Positions 8,912 to 18,506 are shown, counted from the first letter of the stretch. The stretch is 64,000 nucleotides of DNA from Actinomadura craniellae (GCF_003289645.1 NZ_QLYX01000022.1:39634-103633), one strand, 5' to 3'. Numbers and translations: made by a program. The notes: a model not told the origin generated them from the letters alone.

Positions 8912-9439
8912 GTGCCCAGCCCGCACTCCTTCGACCCCATCGCCGAGGCGCACCGCCAGTGGAGCGTCCGGTGGCCCGAGCACGCCGACCACATGGCGGC
9001 CGTGACCTCGGTGATGCGCGTCCAGCAACTGCTGCTCGGCCGGATCGAGGGCCTGCTCAAGCCGCACGGGCTGACCTTCGCCGGCTACGAGGCGCTGCGC
9101 CTGCTGGCCTTCACCCGCACCGGCGCGCTGCCCATGGGGAAGATGGGCCAGCGCCTGATGGTGCACCCCGCCTCGGTCACCAACGTGATCGGCCGGCTGG
9201 AACAGCGCGGCCTCGTGCTCCGCCGCCCCTCCCCCGACGACCGGCGCATCGTCCTCGCCGAGATCACCCCGGCGGGCCGGAGCCTGGTCGCCGAGGCCAC
9301 CGAGACCCTCAACGCCGCCGACTTCGGCATGCCCGACCTCACCGCCGAGCAGGCCGCCGAGGTCACCGCCCGGCTCCGCGACGTCCGCGTCACCACCGGC
9401 GACTGCGCCCCCGTCCCGGAGCAGACCGCCCCGCGCTGA
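8912..9439 (+). CDS. MarR-family transcriptional regulator
   Basis: 175-residue winged-helix regulator. The recognition region reads MVHPASVTNVIGRLEQRGLV, followed by the wing RPSPDDRRIVLAEIT, both diagnostic for MarR. It is divergent from icmF, so control of branched-chain acyl-CoA metabolism, possibly with a CoA thioester as ligand, is the natural guess. The start is uncertain: GTG 8912 is preferred because family proteins of this type begin close to the PSPHSFDPIAEAHRQW segment, but GTG 8903 is also in frame and neither has a well-spaced ribosome site. Confidence 0.88.
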   Translation: MPSPHSFDPIAEAHRQWSVRWPEHADHMAAVTSVMRVQQLLLGRIEGLLKPHGLTFAGYEALRLLAFTRTGALPMGKMGQRLMVHPASVTNVIGRLEQRGLVLRRPSPDDRRIVLAEITPAGRSLVAEATETLNAADFGMPDLTAEQAAEVTARLRDVRVTTGDCAPVPEQTAPR

Positions 9440-9547
9440 GAACGGCACCGGATACGCCATCCGTTTTGCCGGGGATAGGGCATTAATAGCGGGGCGTCCA
9501 GCACAAAATCATCGGCGTATATGCGCCGAAGAACGTACCCTCAAGTC

Positions 9548-10843
9548 ATGCGGGAACCATTGGGCAGACGCCGGTTAATGATCGCCGCGGCGCTGGGCGC
9601 GCTCGCCGGCTGCACCGAAGCGGCGCCCCCCGCCGGCGGCCCCGCACGCCCGGCCAGGATCAGGTGGTTCGCCAGCTCGATCACCGACAGCCGGCAGGAC
9701 CTCCGGGAACCCCTGGTCAACGCGTTCCAGCGGGCCCACCCGCTGATCAGGATCGAAGTGGTCTCCGGGCCGATGAACACCGACGAAAAGCGCTCCTGGA
9801 TACGCGACACCATCGCCAGGAAAGGCCACGACCTTCCCCCGGACGTCTATCTGGGTGACATCATCTGGCCCGCCGAGTTCGCCGCGAACCACCTGGCGGC
9901 ACCCCTCGACCGGCACTTCCCCCCGTCCTTTTGGAACAGGTTCCCCCAGGAGCTGGTCGCGGCCACCGTGTACGGCGGGAAAAGCTATTCCGTCCCCTTC
10001 TTCGCCGACCAGAGCGTCCTGATGTACCGCAAGGACCTGCTGGCCGAGGCGGGTGCGGACGGCCCGCCGCGCACCTGGGAGGAACTGTCCGAGCTCGCCC
10101 GCCGGCTCGTCCGCGAGGGGCGGGTGGAGCACGGTTTCGTCTGGCAGGGGGTGGCCTACGAGGGGCTGATGTGCGTCTGGGCGGAGTTCGCGGCGCACGC
10201 CCGGGCCGAGATGGCGCTCTCGCCCGCCGGCACGGGGCTGCGCGTCGACTCCCCCGAGGCGCTGGACGCGCTGCGGTTCATGCGCCGGATGCTGACCGAC
10301 GGGACGTCACCCGCGGCCGTGACCACCTTCCGGGAAACGCAGGCGCTCCAGGTCTTCGAGTCCGGCCAGGCGGCCTTCCTGCGCACCTGGAACCCCGAGA
10401 TCTCCGAGCTGAACCTTCCGGTCCGCGGCAAGGTCGGCGTCGCGCCGCTGCCCACCTTCGACGGGCGGCCGGAGTCCCGGGCGTCGGTCGTGGGCGGCTG
10501 GAGCCTCTTCGTCAACCCGCGCACCGAGCACTTGGACGAGGTGCGCGCCTTCATCGACTGGATCACCGACTTCCCGGCGCAGTACACGGTCGCCCAGTAC
10601 TCGAAGATCCCCGTCAACGCCGCGGTCCGCGCGGACGCGATCGTCAGGGGCAACCCCGCGCTCGCCGCGACCACCGCGAGCCGTCCGGTCCGCCGCCCCG
10701 CGTCCACCCCGCGGTACCCGCAGGTGAGCCAGATCGTCTACACGGAGATCCACCGCGCGCTGACCGGCGCCGTGCCGCCGGAGCGGGCCCTGCGCGAGGC
10801 GCAGCGGCGGATCGACCGGCTCCTCCCGGCGACCGCCCCGTAA
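9548..10843 (+). CDS. Orphan ABC solute-binding lipoprotein (family 1)
   Basis: 431-residue extracellular solute-binding protein. The N-terminus has three arginines, a short hydrophobic stretch and a lipobox ending at Cys22 (GALAGC), so it should be exported and lipidated. The mature part has the family 1 sugar-binding layout, with an RIEVVSGPMNTDEKRSW strand, a PPDVYLGDIIWPAEFA segment and a PFFADQSVLMYRKDLLAEAG hinge. No permease or ATPase genes adjoin it, so the transport partner must be elsewhere or lost. ATG 9521 in frame is an alternative start; neither start has a clear ribosome site. Confidence 0.85.
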   Translation: MREPLGRRRLMIAAALGALAGCTEAAPPAGGPARPARIRWFASSITDSRQDLREPLVNAFQRAHPLIRIEVVSGPMNTDEKRSWIRDTIARKGHDLPPDVYLGDIIWPAEFAANHLAAPLDRHFPPSFWNRFPQELVAATVYGGKSYSVPFFADQSVLMYRKDLLAEAGADGPPRTWEELSELARRLVREGRVEHGFVWQGVAYEGLMCVWAEFAAHARAEMALSPAGTGLRVDSPEALDALRFMRRMLTDGTSPAAVTTFRETQALQVFESGQAAFLRTWNPEISELNLPVRGKVGVAPLPTFDGRPESRASVVGGWSLFVNPRTEHLDEVRAFIDWITDFPAQYTVAQYSKIPVNAAVRADAIVRGNPALAATTASRPVRRPASTPRYPQVSQIVYTEIHRALTGAVPPERALREAQRRIDRLLPATAP

Positions 10844-10941
10844 CGCCGCACGGGCACGGCCCCGAAAGGCCCGCGCACGTGGCGGGCCCATGACGCCTCA
10901 CGGGCACGGCTCCGGCAGGCCCCGCGGCACGTGGCGGGCCC
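10843..10941. repeat. Tandem ~50-bp duplication of the WD40-gene 3' end
   Basis: Two imperfect copies about 50 bases apart (10843-10890 and 10893-10941). Both contain CACGGGCACGGC and CACGTGGCGGGCCCAT. The second copy is the last ~16 codons plus stop of the minus-strand cyclase/STAND/WD40 gene; the first is a non-coding copy filling the gap to the solute-binding protein gene. It looks like a local slippage or recombination scar. Confidence 0.7.
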
Positions 10942-13900
10942 ATTCGTCTTCCGGCGGCACCGGCCGGGTGCGGCAGACGCGGTCGGCGACCCGGCCGGGG
11001 TCGGTGTCCCAGAGGACCGGCCGGCCCTGCGCGTCCGCGCTGAGCAGGACACCGCCCGCCGGGCCGAACGCCAGCGACAGGGCGTCCGCCTGCCCGGTGA
11101 GCGAGGCGATCCGCTCGGCCCGGACGGCCGCCCCCCGCGGAACCTCCCAGATGTTGATGACGTGGTCCTGGCCGGCGCTGGCGAACCGGCCGCCGTCCGG
11201 GCTGAACGCCACCGCGACGACGGCCCGGGTGTGGTCGGTGAAGGTCCGGATCGGCCGGCACGGGCGCTGCGCCCAGAGCGTGACCTTGCGGTCCGTCCCG
11301 ACGCTGACGAACACGTCGTCCCGCGAGCTGAAGGCCAGCGCGCGGATCGCCCCGAGGTGCCCCCCGCCGCAGTCGGTGGTCGCCTGGACCCGCGCGCCGT
11401 CGGGCGAGACCGACAGCCGGGTCAGGCTCACGGTCCGGTCGCCGCTCCCCGTCGCCACGGTCCGGCCGTCCGCGCTGAACGCGATCGTGGTGATCGGGCT
11501 GGGGTGGGGGACCAACTCGACGACCTGACGGCGGGCCCGCACGTCCCACAGCGTGAGCGTCCGGCCGACGGCGGCCGCGGCCACATGACCGTCCGGGCCG
11601 AACGCCACCGCGCTCACCGGGCCGGTGCCCAGCCGCACCGGCCCGGCCCCGGACGGCAGGTTCCACACGGCCAGCCCGTCGGCGAGGCCGGCGGCGAGCG
11701 TCCGCCCGTCCCGGTCCAGGGCCAGCGCGCGGGCGGCGCCCCGGTGGCCGCCGAGTTCCGCCACCCGCGCACCCGTGCGCACGTCCCAGACCCGGATCGC
11801 GCGGTCCCCGCCCGCGGCCTGGACGGGGACCCCGTCGGGCCGGAAGGCGACGGCGCTGACGGCTTCGGCCTCCCCGGCGGCCAGCGTCCCGAGCCGCCAG
11901 AACGCGATGCCGGAGTCGTCGCCGGCGCCGGCGACGGTACCGCCGTCCGGGCTGAACGCCACTCCCCTGATCGGCCCGTCCGGGCCGGTCAGCGGGGTGA
12001 TCAGGCGGTGGGTCGCCATGTCCCACAGCCGGACGGACGCGTCGTCGCCGCCGGACGCGAGGATCCCGCCGTCCGGGCTGAACGCCAGCGCCGTGATCGG
12101 GCCGGCGTGCCCGCTCAGCCGTGCCAGCCGGGTCCGGGCCCGCACGTCCCACACCTCGATCGTCCCGTCGCTTCCGGCGAAGGCCAGGACCTTCCCCGCC
12201 GGGTCGAACACCACCGCGCGGCCCGGGCCGGAGGCGCTCTCCAGCCGGCCGGCCCGGCGCCCGGAGGAGGCGTCCCACAGCGTCACCACCGGGTCGGCGC
12301 CGACCGCCGCGACCGTCCGGCCGTCCGGGGCGAAGGCGACGGACTCCACCGGCCCGCGGTCCCCGGTCAGCTCGTCGACCACGCGGCGGGCGCGCACGTC
12401 CCACAGCCGGACGACGCCGTCGTGCCCGGCGCCGGCGAGCAGGCGGCCGCCGGGGCCGAAGGCGACCGCGTTGATCGGCCCCCGGTTGTGTGGCCCCTGC
12501 GTCAGCACCTCGACCCCGCCGGTGCGGGAGTCCCGGACCACCACCGTGCCGTCCCGGGCCGGGGCGGCGAGCAGGCGGCCGTCCCCGCTGTAGCCGACGC
12601 CGTAGAAGGGGCGGCCGTCGGCGACGGTACCGGCGGGCCGGCGGGAGGCGGCGTCCCACAGCCGGACCCCGTCCTGGTCGGCCCCCGCCACCGTGCGGCC
12701 GTCCGGGCTGAAGGCGACACCGCCGGCGGGGCCCTCGGTGGCGATCCGGGCGGTCTGGTACCGGGCCTGGACGCTCAGCAGGCCGTCGCGCGCCTCGTCC
12801 GACGGCTCGACCCGGTAGGCCAGCACGCTGAGCTGCGTGGACAGCCGCGCCTGGTCCCGCAGCGCGGCGGCCTCCCCGGCGAGCTGCCGCGACAGCGCCA
12901 GGTTCCGCTCCCGGGCCATCGTCTGCCTGCCCGACACGGCGAGGAGGGTCGTGGTGACCGCCACCACGAGCAGGACCGCCAGGCCGGCGGCGAGCCACTG
13001 CAGCATGCGGGTCCGGCGGCGGACCGCCCGCCGCTCGGCCTGCGAGGCCGCGACGGACGCGGCGAGGAACTCCCCGGCGTCCTGCGTCAGGTCGGCCCCG
13101 GCACCGGCCTCCTCGGCCCACTCGTGCGCCGCCGCCAGCCGCGAGCCGCGGTACAGGCCGGAGGGTTCCCTGCCCTGGTCGAGCCAGGTGGCGGCGTCCT
13201 CCATGAGCCGCTGGCGGACGAGCAGCCCGTCCCGGTCCTCGTCCACCCACCGGTACAGCCGGGGCCACTCGGTCAGCAGGGCGTCGTGCGCGATCTCGGC
13301 GCTCTTCTCGTCCAGCGTGACCAGCCGGGCGGCGGCCAGCTCGTCCAGTGCCCGCGCCGCCGCCGCGGGGTCCCGCGCCCCGGTGACCAGTTCGGCGCGG
13401 TCCACCCGGCGGCGGGAGCGGCCGTCCCCGGTGACCTTGACCAGGTGGAGCAGCAGTCGGCGGACGGCCTGCCGCCCGGCCGGGCCCAGCCGCTGGAAGG
13501 TCTGCTCCGCCGTGCCGGCGATCGCGCCCTGGATCCCGCCGATGACGCGGTAGCCGTCGAGGGTGAGGGCGTCGCCCCGGCACTGCTGCCAGGTCGCGCG
13601 CAGCGCGTGCGCCAGCAGCGGCAGGGCGCCGGTGGCCCGGGCCGCCCCCGGCGGGCTCCCCGCGACGTCGAGGTCGCGCAGCAGCACCTCGACCAGGCCC
13701 GGTTCGATCTCCAGTCCGACGTCGCGGGCGGGCCGCTCGATCACCTCGCGCAGTTCCGCGGACGTCATCGGCTTGACCGGCAGGAAGTCGGCCTGGAGGG
13801 CGTCCGTCAGCTCCGGGTACTCCATGCAGGCCCCGAGGTGGTCCGCCCGCAGCCCGAGGACGACCAGGGCGGGCGGCGAATCCCCGGCCGCCAGCGCGCA

Positions 13901-14986
13901 CAGCGTCCGGATGAACGACCGGCGCCGGTCCTCGTCCGGGCAGAGCGTGAAGATCTCCTCGAACTGGTCGACCACGACCACCAGCCGGCCGGCCTCCGCC
14001 GCCCGGGCCCGGGCGCCCGCGACCAGCGCCTCGTGCTCCGGCTCGGCGCCGAGCCGGTCTGCGAGCTCGCGGACGGGGTCGGCGGTGGGGGTGAACACCA
14101 GCCGCGGCCAGTCACCGGACCCCGGAACGCCCAGCCCGCCGGTGCGCAGCGCGTCCAGCAGCCCCGCCCGCAGCAGCGACGACTTCCCCACCCCCGACGG
14201 CCCCACGACGAACAGCGGCCCCGCGCGGTCCAGCCGTTGCAGCAGTTCCGCCGTCACCCGCTCACGGCCGAAGAACCACCGCACGTTGTCCATCTCGAAC
14301 GGGGCCAGGCCCGGGTAGGGGCACAGTTCCGCCAGGCCGTGCTCCCGGTCTTCGGGCTCCCGCGGGTCGGCCCGCCCCCTGAGCTGGAACCACGCGACGG
14401 TGCTCGTCTCCTTCTTGCGGCCCCGGATGGGCGTGAAGGAGTCCGGGTCCACCGGACGGGGCGCCGGCTGCACGGAGGACCGGTAGATCCGGTCGGAGAC
14501 GACGAACGCCAGGGAACTGCCTGACTCGGCGAACTCCTTCTTCAGGTTGTCGAGCTCGATCAGGCGGAACACGAAGTTCACGTCGCCGCCGACGAGGCCC
14601 TTCCCGTCGTGGTGCGCCTCCCCGGCGTGCAGGCCGACGCGCAGCCGGATCCGGCTGCGGGCGCCGGCCTCCCGGTTGCGCTGCCGCAGCGAGTACTGCA
14701 GATCCTCGACGAAGGTGGACAGCAGCGGCAGCGGGTCGTAATGCCCCGGGATCGTGATGATCGTGCCGTCGCCCCGGTCCTCGCCGTAGCAGTCCGCCAG
14801 CCTGACCCCGGCGCCGGTGAGGCACTCGCACAGCATCCGGTAGTAGCGGCTCCGCACCTCCCCCTGCGCGGCGATCGTGCGGATCCCGCCGTACCCGGTG
14901 ATGTCGATGGCCAGCAGGAGGCAGTGGCCCCGCGGCCTGGCCGGCCCGCCCAGGAACTCCGGCACGAAAACGTCGTCGTCCGTCAT
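10898..14986 (-). CDS. Cyclase-like / nSTAND1 NTPase / 14-blade WD40 protein
   Basis: 1362-residue modular protein. Residues ~20-200 resemble a class III nucleotidyl cyclase domain: AIDITGYGG keeps the first metal Asp (28) and GDG (72-74) the second, followed by RVGLHAGEA. Residues ~222-245 (PYPGLAPF...FFGRE) open an nSTAND1 NTPase with Walker A GPSGVGKS (262-269) and Walker B VVVVDQFEE (Asp340). A transmembrane-like segment lies at about 661-686. The C-terminal ~610 residues hold about 14 WD40 repeats, enough for two seven-bladed propellers. STAND proteins of this build are sensor switches; the stimulus and any cyclic-nucleotide product are unknown. ATG 14986 has GGGGAG upstream. No partner gene is visible. 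Confidence 0.88.
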   Translation of the reverse strand: MTDDDVFVPEFLGGPARPRGHCLLLAIDITGYGGIRTIAAQGEVRSRYYRMLCECLTGAGVRLADCYGEDRGDGTIITIPGHYDPLPLLSTFVEDLQYSLRQRNREAGARSRIRLRVGLHAGEAHHDGKGLVGGDVNFVFRLIELDNLKKEFAESGSSLAFVVSDRIYRSSVQPAPRPVDPDSFTPIRGRKKETSTVAWFQLRGRADPREPEDREHGLAELCPYPGLAPFEMDNVRWFFGRERVTAELLQRLDRAGPLFVVGPSGVGKSSLLRAGLLDALRTGGLGVPGSGDWPRLVFTPTADPVRELADRLGAEPEHEALVAGARARAAEAGRLVVVVDQFEEIFTLCPDEDRRRSFIRTLCALAAGDSPPALVVLGLRADHLGACMEYPELTDALQADFLPVKPMTSAELREVIERPARDVGLEIEPGLVEVLLRDLDVAGSPPGAARATGALPLLAHALRATWQQCRGDALTLDGYRVIGGIQGAIAGTAEQTFQRLGPAGRQAVRRLLLHLVKVTGDGRSRRRVDRAELVTGARDPAAAARALDELAAARLVTLDEKSAEIAHDALLTEWPRLYRWVDEDRDGLLVRQRLMEDAATWLDQGREPSGLYRGSRLAAAHEWAEEAGAGADLTQDAGEFLAASVAASQAERRAVRRRTRMLQWLAAGLAVLLVVAVTTTLLAVSGRQTMARERNLALSRQLAGEAAALRDQARLSTQLSVLAYRVEPSDEARDGLLSVQARYQTARIATEGPAGGVAFSPDGRTVAGADQDGVRLWDAASRRPAGTVADGRPFYGVGYSGDGRLLAAPARDGTVVVRDSRTGGVEVLTQGPHNRGPINAVAFGPGGRLLAGAGHDGVVRLWDVRARRVVDELTGDRGPVESVAFAPDGRTVAAVGADPVVTLWDASSGRRAGRLESASGPGRAVVFDPAGKVLAFAGSDGTIEVWDVRARTRLARLSGHAGPITALAFSPDGGILASGGDDASVRLWDMATHRLITPLTGPDGPIRGVAFSPDGGTVAGAGDDSGIAFWRLGTLAAGEAEAVSAVAFRPDGVPVQAAGGDRAIRVWDVRTGARVAELGGHRGAARALALDRDGRTLAAGLADGLAVWNLPSGAGPVRLGTGPVSAVAFGPDGHVAAAAVGRTLTLWDVRARRQVVELVPHPSPITTIAFSADGRTVATGSGDRTVSLTRLSVSPDGARVQATTDCGGGHLGAIRALAFSSRDDVFVSVGTDRKVTLWAQRPCRPIRTFTDHTRAVVAVAFSPDGGRFASAGQDHVINIWEVPRGAAVRAERIASLTGQADALSLAFGPAGGVLLSADAQGRPVLWDTDPGRVADRVCRTRPVPPEDEWARHVPRGLPEPCP

Positions 14987-15264
14987 GCGATCTCCCCGGG
15001 GGGTGGGAAACGGGGCGCCGCCCCCATGATGCCCCCGCCCGCTCACGAGAGTGCGCCTTCCGTGACACAGCGCAGCCGGAGCCTTTCCCGACTGCGGTTA
15101 CCGGCGCGATCCGGCGGGCGGCACGTGGGTGTGGGCCCGCTTCAGGCCCTGACCTTCCGCCCGGTGGATGGCGCCGTTGACGGGGGATCGCCGCTGACCT
15201 ACCGTCTGGGCCTGTCACCGGTGACGAACCTCTCATCGGGGCATGTTTCGGCGAGGGGAACGGC

Positions 15265-16728
15265 ATGGGACTGCTGGACGGCGCGGACTGGCCGGGCAAG
15301 ATCTTCATCGGCGGCGAGTGGGCTCCGGGGTCCGGTGGCGAGCGGCCCGTGGTGGAGCCCGCGACCGGCGCCGAACTCGGCCGGTACGGGGTGGCGACCG
15401 CCGAGGACCTGGCCCGGGCCGCCGAGTCCGCCGCCGAGGCGCAGCGCGCGTGGGCCGCGACGCCCTACCCGCAGCGCGCAGCGGTGCTGCGCAAGGCCGG
15501 GGACCTGTGGGCCGAGCACGCCGAGGAGATCTCCGGGTGGAACATCCGGGAGGTCGGCGCGATCCCGCCGATGGCCGGCTTCGCCACCCACGTCGCGGCG
15601 CAGGAGTGCTACGAGGCCGCCGCGCTGCCCGGCCGCCCCTACGGCGAGCTGCTGCCCAGCGAGGAGCCCCGGCTGTCCATGGCGCGCCGGGTACCGGCGG
15701 GGGTGGTGGGCGTCATCTCGCCGTTCAACGTCCCGATCATCCTCGGCATCCGGTCGGTCGCCCCGGCCCTCGCGCTCGGCAACGCCGTCATCCTCAAGCC
15801 CGACCCCCGCACCGCCGTCACCGGCGGCGTGACCATCGCCCGGATCTTCGAGGCGGCGGGCCTGCCGCCGGGCGTCCTCCAGGTGCTGCCCGGCGGGGTG
15901 GACGTCGGCGAGGCGCTGGTCACCCACCCGCTGGTCCGGGTCATCTCCTTCACCGGCTCCACCGCCGCCGGCCGCCGGGTCGGCGAGCTGGCGGGCAGGC
16001 ACCTCAAGCGGGCGCACCTGGAGCTCGGCGGCAACTCCGCGCTCGTCGTGCTGGACGACGTGGACGTGGACCAGGCCGTGTCGCTGGCGGCCTTCGGCGC
16101 CTTCTTCCACCAGGGCCAGATCTGCATGACGGTCGGCCGGCACATCGTCCACGAGCAGGTGTACGACGACTTCGTCGAGCGGCTGGCCGCCAAGGCCGCG
16201 GGTCTGCCGGTCGGCGACCCGGCGGCCGGGGAGGTCGCGCTCGGCCCGGTCATCGACGCCGGCCAGCGCGACAAGATCCACGCCCTGGTGACGGGCTCCC
16301 GCGAGGCGGGCGCCCGGGTCGCAGCCGGTGGCGAGTACGAGGACCTCTTCTACCGGGCGACCGTCCTCGCCGAGACACCCCCCGCCGCACCGGCCTTCCG
16401 CGAGGAGGTCTTCGGCCCGGTCGCCTCGGTGACCCGGGTGGCGAGCGCCGACGAGGCGGCCCGCCTGGCGGCCGACAGCGAGTACGGCCTGTCCCTGGGC
16501 ATCGTGACCCGGGACGTGATGAAGGGCCTGGCCCTCGCCGACCGCATCCCCACCGGCATCGTCCACATCAACGACCAGACCGTCAGCGACGAGGCCAACG
16601 CCCCCTTCGGCGGGGTCGGCGCCTCCGGCACCGGCTCCCGCTTCGGCGGCGCCGCCGCCAACGTCGAAGCGTTCACCGAGACCCGCTGGGTCACCGTCCG
16701 CGGCGAACCCCCGGCGTACCCCTTCTAG
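15265..16728 (+). CDS. Aldehyde dehydrogenase (benzaldehyde dehydrogenase-like)
   Basis: 487-residue NAD(P)-dependent aldehyde dehydrogenase oxidising an aldehyde to its acid. Visible motifs are the cofactor-binding FTGSTAAGRRVGELAG, the general-base Glu in LELGGNSALVV, and the catalytic Cys in FFHQGQICMTVGRH. The last of these, with ISPFNVPIILGIRSVAPALALGNAV, is typical of the benzaldehyde/vanillin branch, so an aromatic aldehyde is the likely substrate. GAGGGG precedes ATG 15265. A broken copy of the last ~115 bases of this gene lies about 2.3 kb downstream at 18992-19108. The 278 bases upstream of the gene hold nothing I recognise. Confidence 0.92.
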   Translation: MGLLDGADWPGKIFIGGEWAPGSGGERPVVEPATGAELGRYGVATAEDLARAAESAAEAQRAWAATPYPQRAAVLRKAGDLWAEHAEEISGWNIREVGAIPPMAGFATHVAAQECYEAAALPGRPYGELLPSEEPRLSMARRVPAGVVGVISPFNVPIILGIRSVAPALALGNAVILKPDPRTAVTGGVTIARIFEAAGLPPGVLQVLPGGVDVGEALVTHPLVRVISFTGSTAAGRRVGELAGRHLKRAHLELGGNSALVVLDDVDVDQAVSLAAFGAFFHQGQICMTVGRHIVHEQVYDDFVERLAAKAAGLPVGDPAAGEVALGPVIDAGQRDKIHALVTGSREAGARVAAGGEYEDLFYRATVLAETPPAAPAFREEVFGPVASVTRVASADEAARLAADSEYGLSLGIVTRDVMKGLALADRIPTGIVHINDQTVSDEANAPFGGVGASGTGSRFGGAAANVEAFTETRWVTVRGEPPAYPF

Positions 16729-16741
16729 GGCCCGTCCCGCG

Positions 16742-16753
16742 GATCACGTGATC
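16742..16753. promoter_or_regulatory. Perfect 12-bp palindrome GATCACGTGATC
   Basis: A perfect palindrome lies 14 bases after the aldehyde dehydrogenase stop and about 90 bases before the GNAT start. It could be an operator for the GNAT gene or part of a weak terminator. There is no other evidence for either role. Confidence 0.25.
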
Positions 16754-16844
16754 GGTTCGCCGGGCGGCACGCGGTCCGGCCCCGGTGCCTGCACGGTCCG
16801 AAACCCGGTTGCCGCCCCGGCCTGGTCGGCCCATGCTGGCGGCC

Positions 16845-17333
16845 ATGCTGATCCGAGAGGCGACGCCGCACGACTGGCCCGGGATGTGGGCGTTCATGGA
16901 GGGCATCGTGCGGGCCGGTGAGACGTTCTCCTGGGATCGGGACACCACCGAATCCCAGGCCGGGCGGATGTGGTTCCCGGAGCCGCCGGGCCGCACCTTC
17001 GTCGCCGTGAACGCGGAGGGAACCGTCCTGGGCACGGCCAACAGCGTCCGCAACCATGGTGGCGGCGCCGCGCACATCGCCAGCGCGAGCTTCATGGTCG
17101 ATCCGCGCCACTCCGGCCGGGGCGTCGGCCGGGCGCTCGGCGAGCATGTCCTGGAACAAGCACGCAAGGACGGCTTCCGAGCGATGCAGTTCAACGCCGT
17201 CGTGGAGACCAACACCCGGGCGGTGGCACTGTGGAGGTCGCTCGGCCTCGACGTGATGACCACCCTCCCGGCCGGCTTCCACCACCCGGCGCACGGCTAC
17301 GTCGGGCTGCACATCATGTACCGGCGGCTGTGA
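16845..17333 (+). CDS. GNAT-family N-acetyltransferase
   Basis: 162-residue acetyl-CoA-dependent N-acetyltransferase. It begins with the usual LIREATPHDW strand-helix. The acetyl-CoA loop is RHSGRGVGRALGEHVLEQA, and ALWRSLG is the typical beta6-alpha4 motif of the phosphinothricin/amino-acid acetyltransferase branch. The substrate is unknown. ATG 16845 was chosen over the in-frame ATG 16833 because the fold begins at LIREA; neither has a clear ribosome site, so the transcript may be leaderless or coupled. Confidence 0.85.
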   Translation: MLIREATPHDWPGMWAFMEGIVRAGETFSWDRDTTESQAGRMWFPEPPGRTFVAVNAEGTVLGTANSVRNHGGGAAHIASASFMVDPRHSGRGVGRALGEHVLEQARKDGFRAMQFNAVVETNTRAVALWRSLGLDVMTTLPAGFHHPAHGYVGLHIMYRRL

Positions 17334-17443
17334 GCCGTCCCGCGCACGGAGCCGGTCCCGGCGTCCGGCCTCGGTGACGGCGAGGAGGGCACCGCACCGT
17401 CGTCAGGCGTTCCGTGCTGACAGGTCGGTGCGCGGTCGCACGT

Positions 17444-18466
17444 TCATGGCCCCGCGCGGGCACCGTCAGCGCCGTGCCCGCCCACCTGCGCTACGGATGA
17501 GGCTTCGTAGCGGGTGGCGATCGCGGTGGCGCGGTCGTGCAGGGTGGTCCGCAACCACTGGGGGGCCAGGGCTTCGGCGTCCGTGGCGAGCTGCCACAGC
17601 GCCCATTCGGCGTGTCGTGAGTCTTGGAAGGTCACCTCCAGCCGGAGCCAGCCGTCTGTGTCGGGTTCTTCGGCGCGGACGGCCAGCGCGGTGCTCACCA
17701 GGTGCTCCCGCCGCGCCGGGTTCACCCGTACCAGCACGGTGACCTGGTCGCCGCCGGCCCGGAACTGCGTGCTGCGTTCCTGCCAGACCCGGTCCAGGTC
17801 GACCCGGTCCGGTCGCTGTGCGGGTTCGGCGAGTTCCTCGGCGGCCAGGATCCGCGACAGCCGGTAGGTGCGGTCCGCGCCGGACCTGGTGGCCAGCAAG
17901 TAGCCCTGGCCGCGTACGGTGACCAGGCCGATCGGGTCCACCGTGCGCCACTTCGGGGGCTGGTCCACAGCCTTGTAGTGGATGCGCAGCCTGTGTCCGG
18001 CCAGCACCGCACGCCGGACCTCGGTCACTACGGTGTCGGGCACCTCCTCGGTGACCAGCCGGCGTGAGAGCAGGTCGATCTCCGGGTCGATGAGCAATCG
18101 CTGGGCCACGCCGGCCGCGGTGTCCCGATGGCCTTCGGGTAGCGCGTCGACCACCTTGAGCATGGCCGAAGCGAGCGCCGAGCCGAGGCCGAAGGCCTGC
18201 GCGCCGCGCCGCGATCCGGCGACCAGCAGGGCGAGTGCCTCGTCGTGGTTCAGCCCGGTGAGGTCGGTCCGGAAACCCTGCAGCAACGCGAAACCGCCGT
18301 GCCGGCCGCGTTCGGCGTAGACCGGGACGCCGGCCGCGGACAGCGCCTCGATGTCGCGCAGCACGGTGCGGGTGGACACCTCCAGCTCGCGGGCCAGCGT
18401 GGCCGCGGTCAGCCGGCCGCGCTGGCGCAGCAGCAGCACCAGCGAGACCAACCGGTCGGCGCGCAT
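17444..18466 (-). CDS. WYL-domain (YafY-type) transcriptional regulator
   Basis: 340-residue regulator. The N-terminal DeoR-like helix-turn-helix reads LARELEVSTRTVLRDIEALS, followed by the wing AERGRHGGFAL. The middle and C-terminal WYL domain is seen around RLRIHYKA and TVDPIGLVTVRGQGYLLA, with a C-terminal extension (WYL-C). WYL domains sense small ligands or nucleic acid. ATG 18466 has GGAGGG 8 bases before it. It is divergent from the RidA gene with 121 bases between, a common regulator/target arrangement. It converges on the GNAT gene. Confidence 0.92.
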   Translation of the reverse strand: MRADRLVSLVLLLRQRGRLTAATLARELEVSTRTVLRDIEALSAAGVPVYAERGRHGGFALLQGFRTDLTGLNHDEALALLVAGSRRGAQAFGLGSALASAMLKVVDALPEGHRDTAAGVAQRLLIDPEIDLLSRRLVTEEVPDTVVTEVRRAVLAGHRLRIHYKAVDQPPKWRTVDPIGLVTVRGQGYLLATRSGADRTYRLSRILAAEELAEPAQRPDRVDLDRVWQERSTQFRAGGDQVTVLVRVNPARREHLVSTALAVRAEEPDTDGWLRLEVTFQDSRHAEWALWQLATDAEALAPQWLRTTLHDRATAIATRYEASSVAQVGGHGADGARAGP

Positions 18467-18487
18467 ACGAAGAACCCTCCCAGAAAA

Positions 18488-18506
18488 CACGACCGAGGAT
18501 GTCGTG
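18488..18506. promoter_or_regulatory. Candidate WYL-regulator operator
   Basis: Perfect inverted repeat CACGAC-N7-GTCGTG 21 bases upstream of the WYL regulator start and about 80 bases upstream of ridA. Its place in the divergent spacer suggests autoregulation and control of the RidA gene. This is inference from position only. Confidence 0.4.

Noticed and set aside
10931..14524. 1197-codon frame opposite the STAND/WD40 gene
   Set aside because: Shadow of the real gene; no recognisable protein, no ribosome site at its start.
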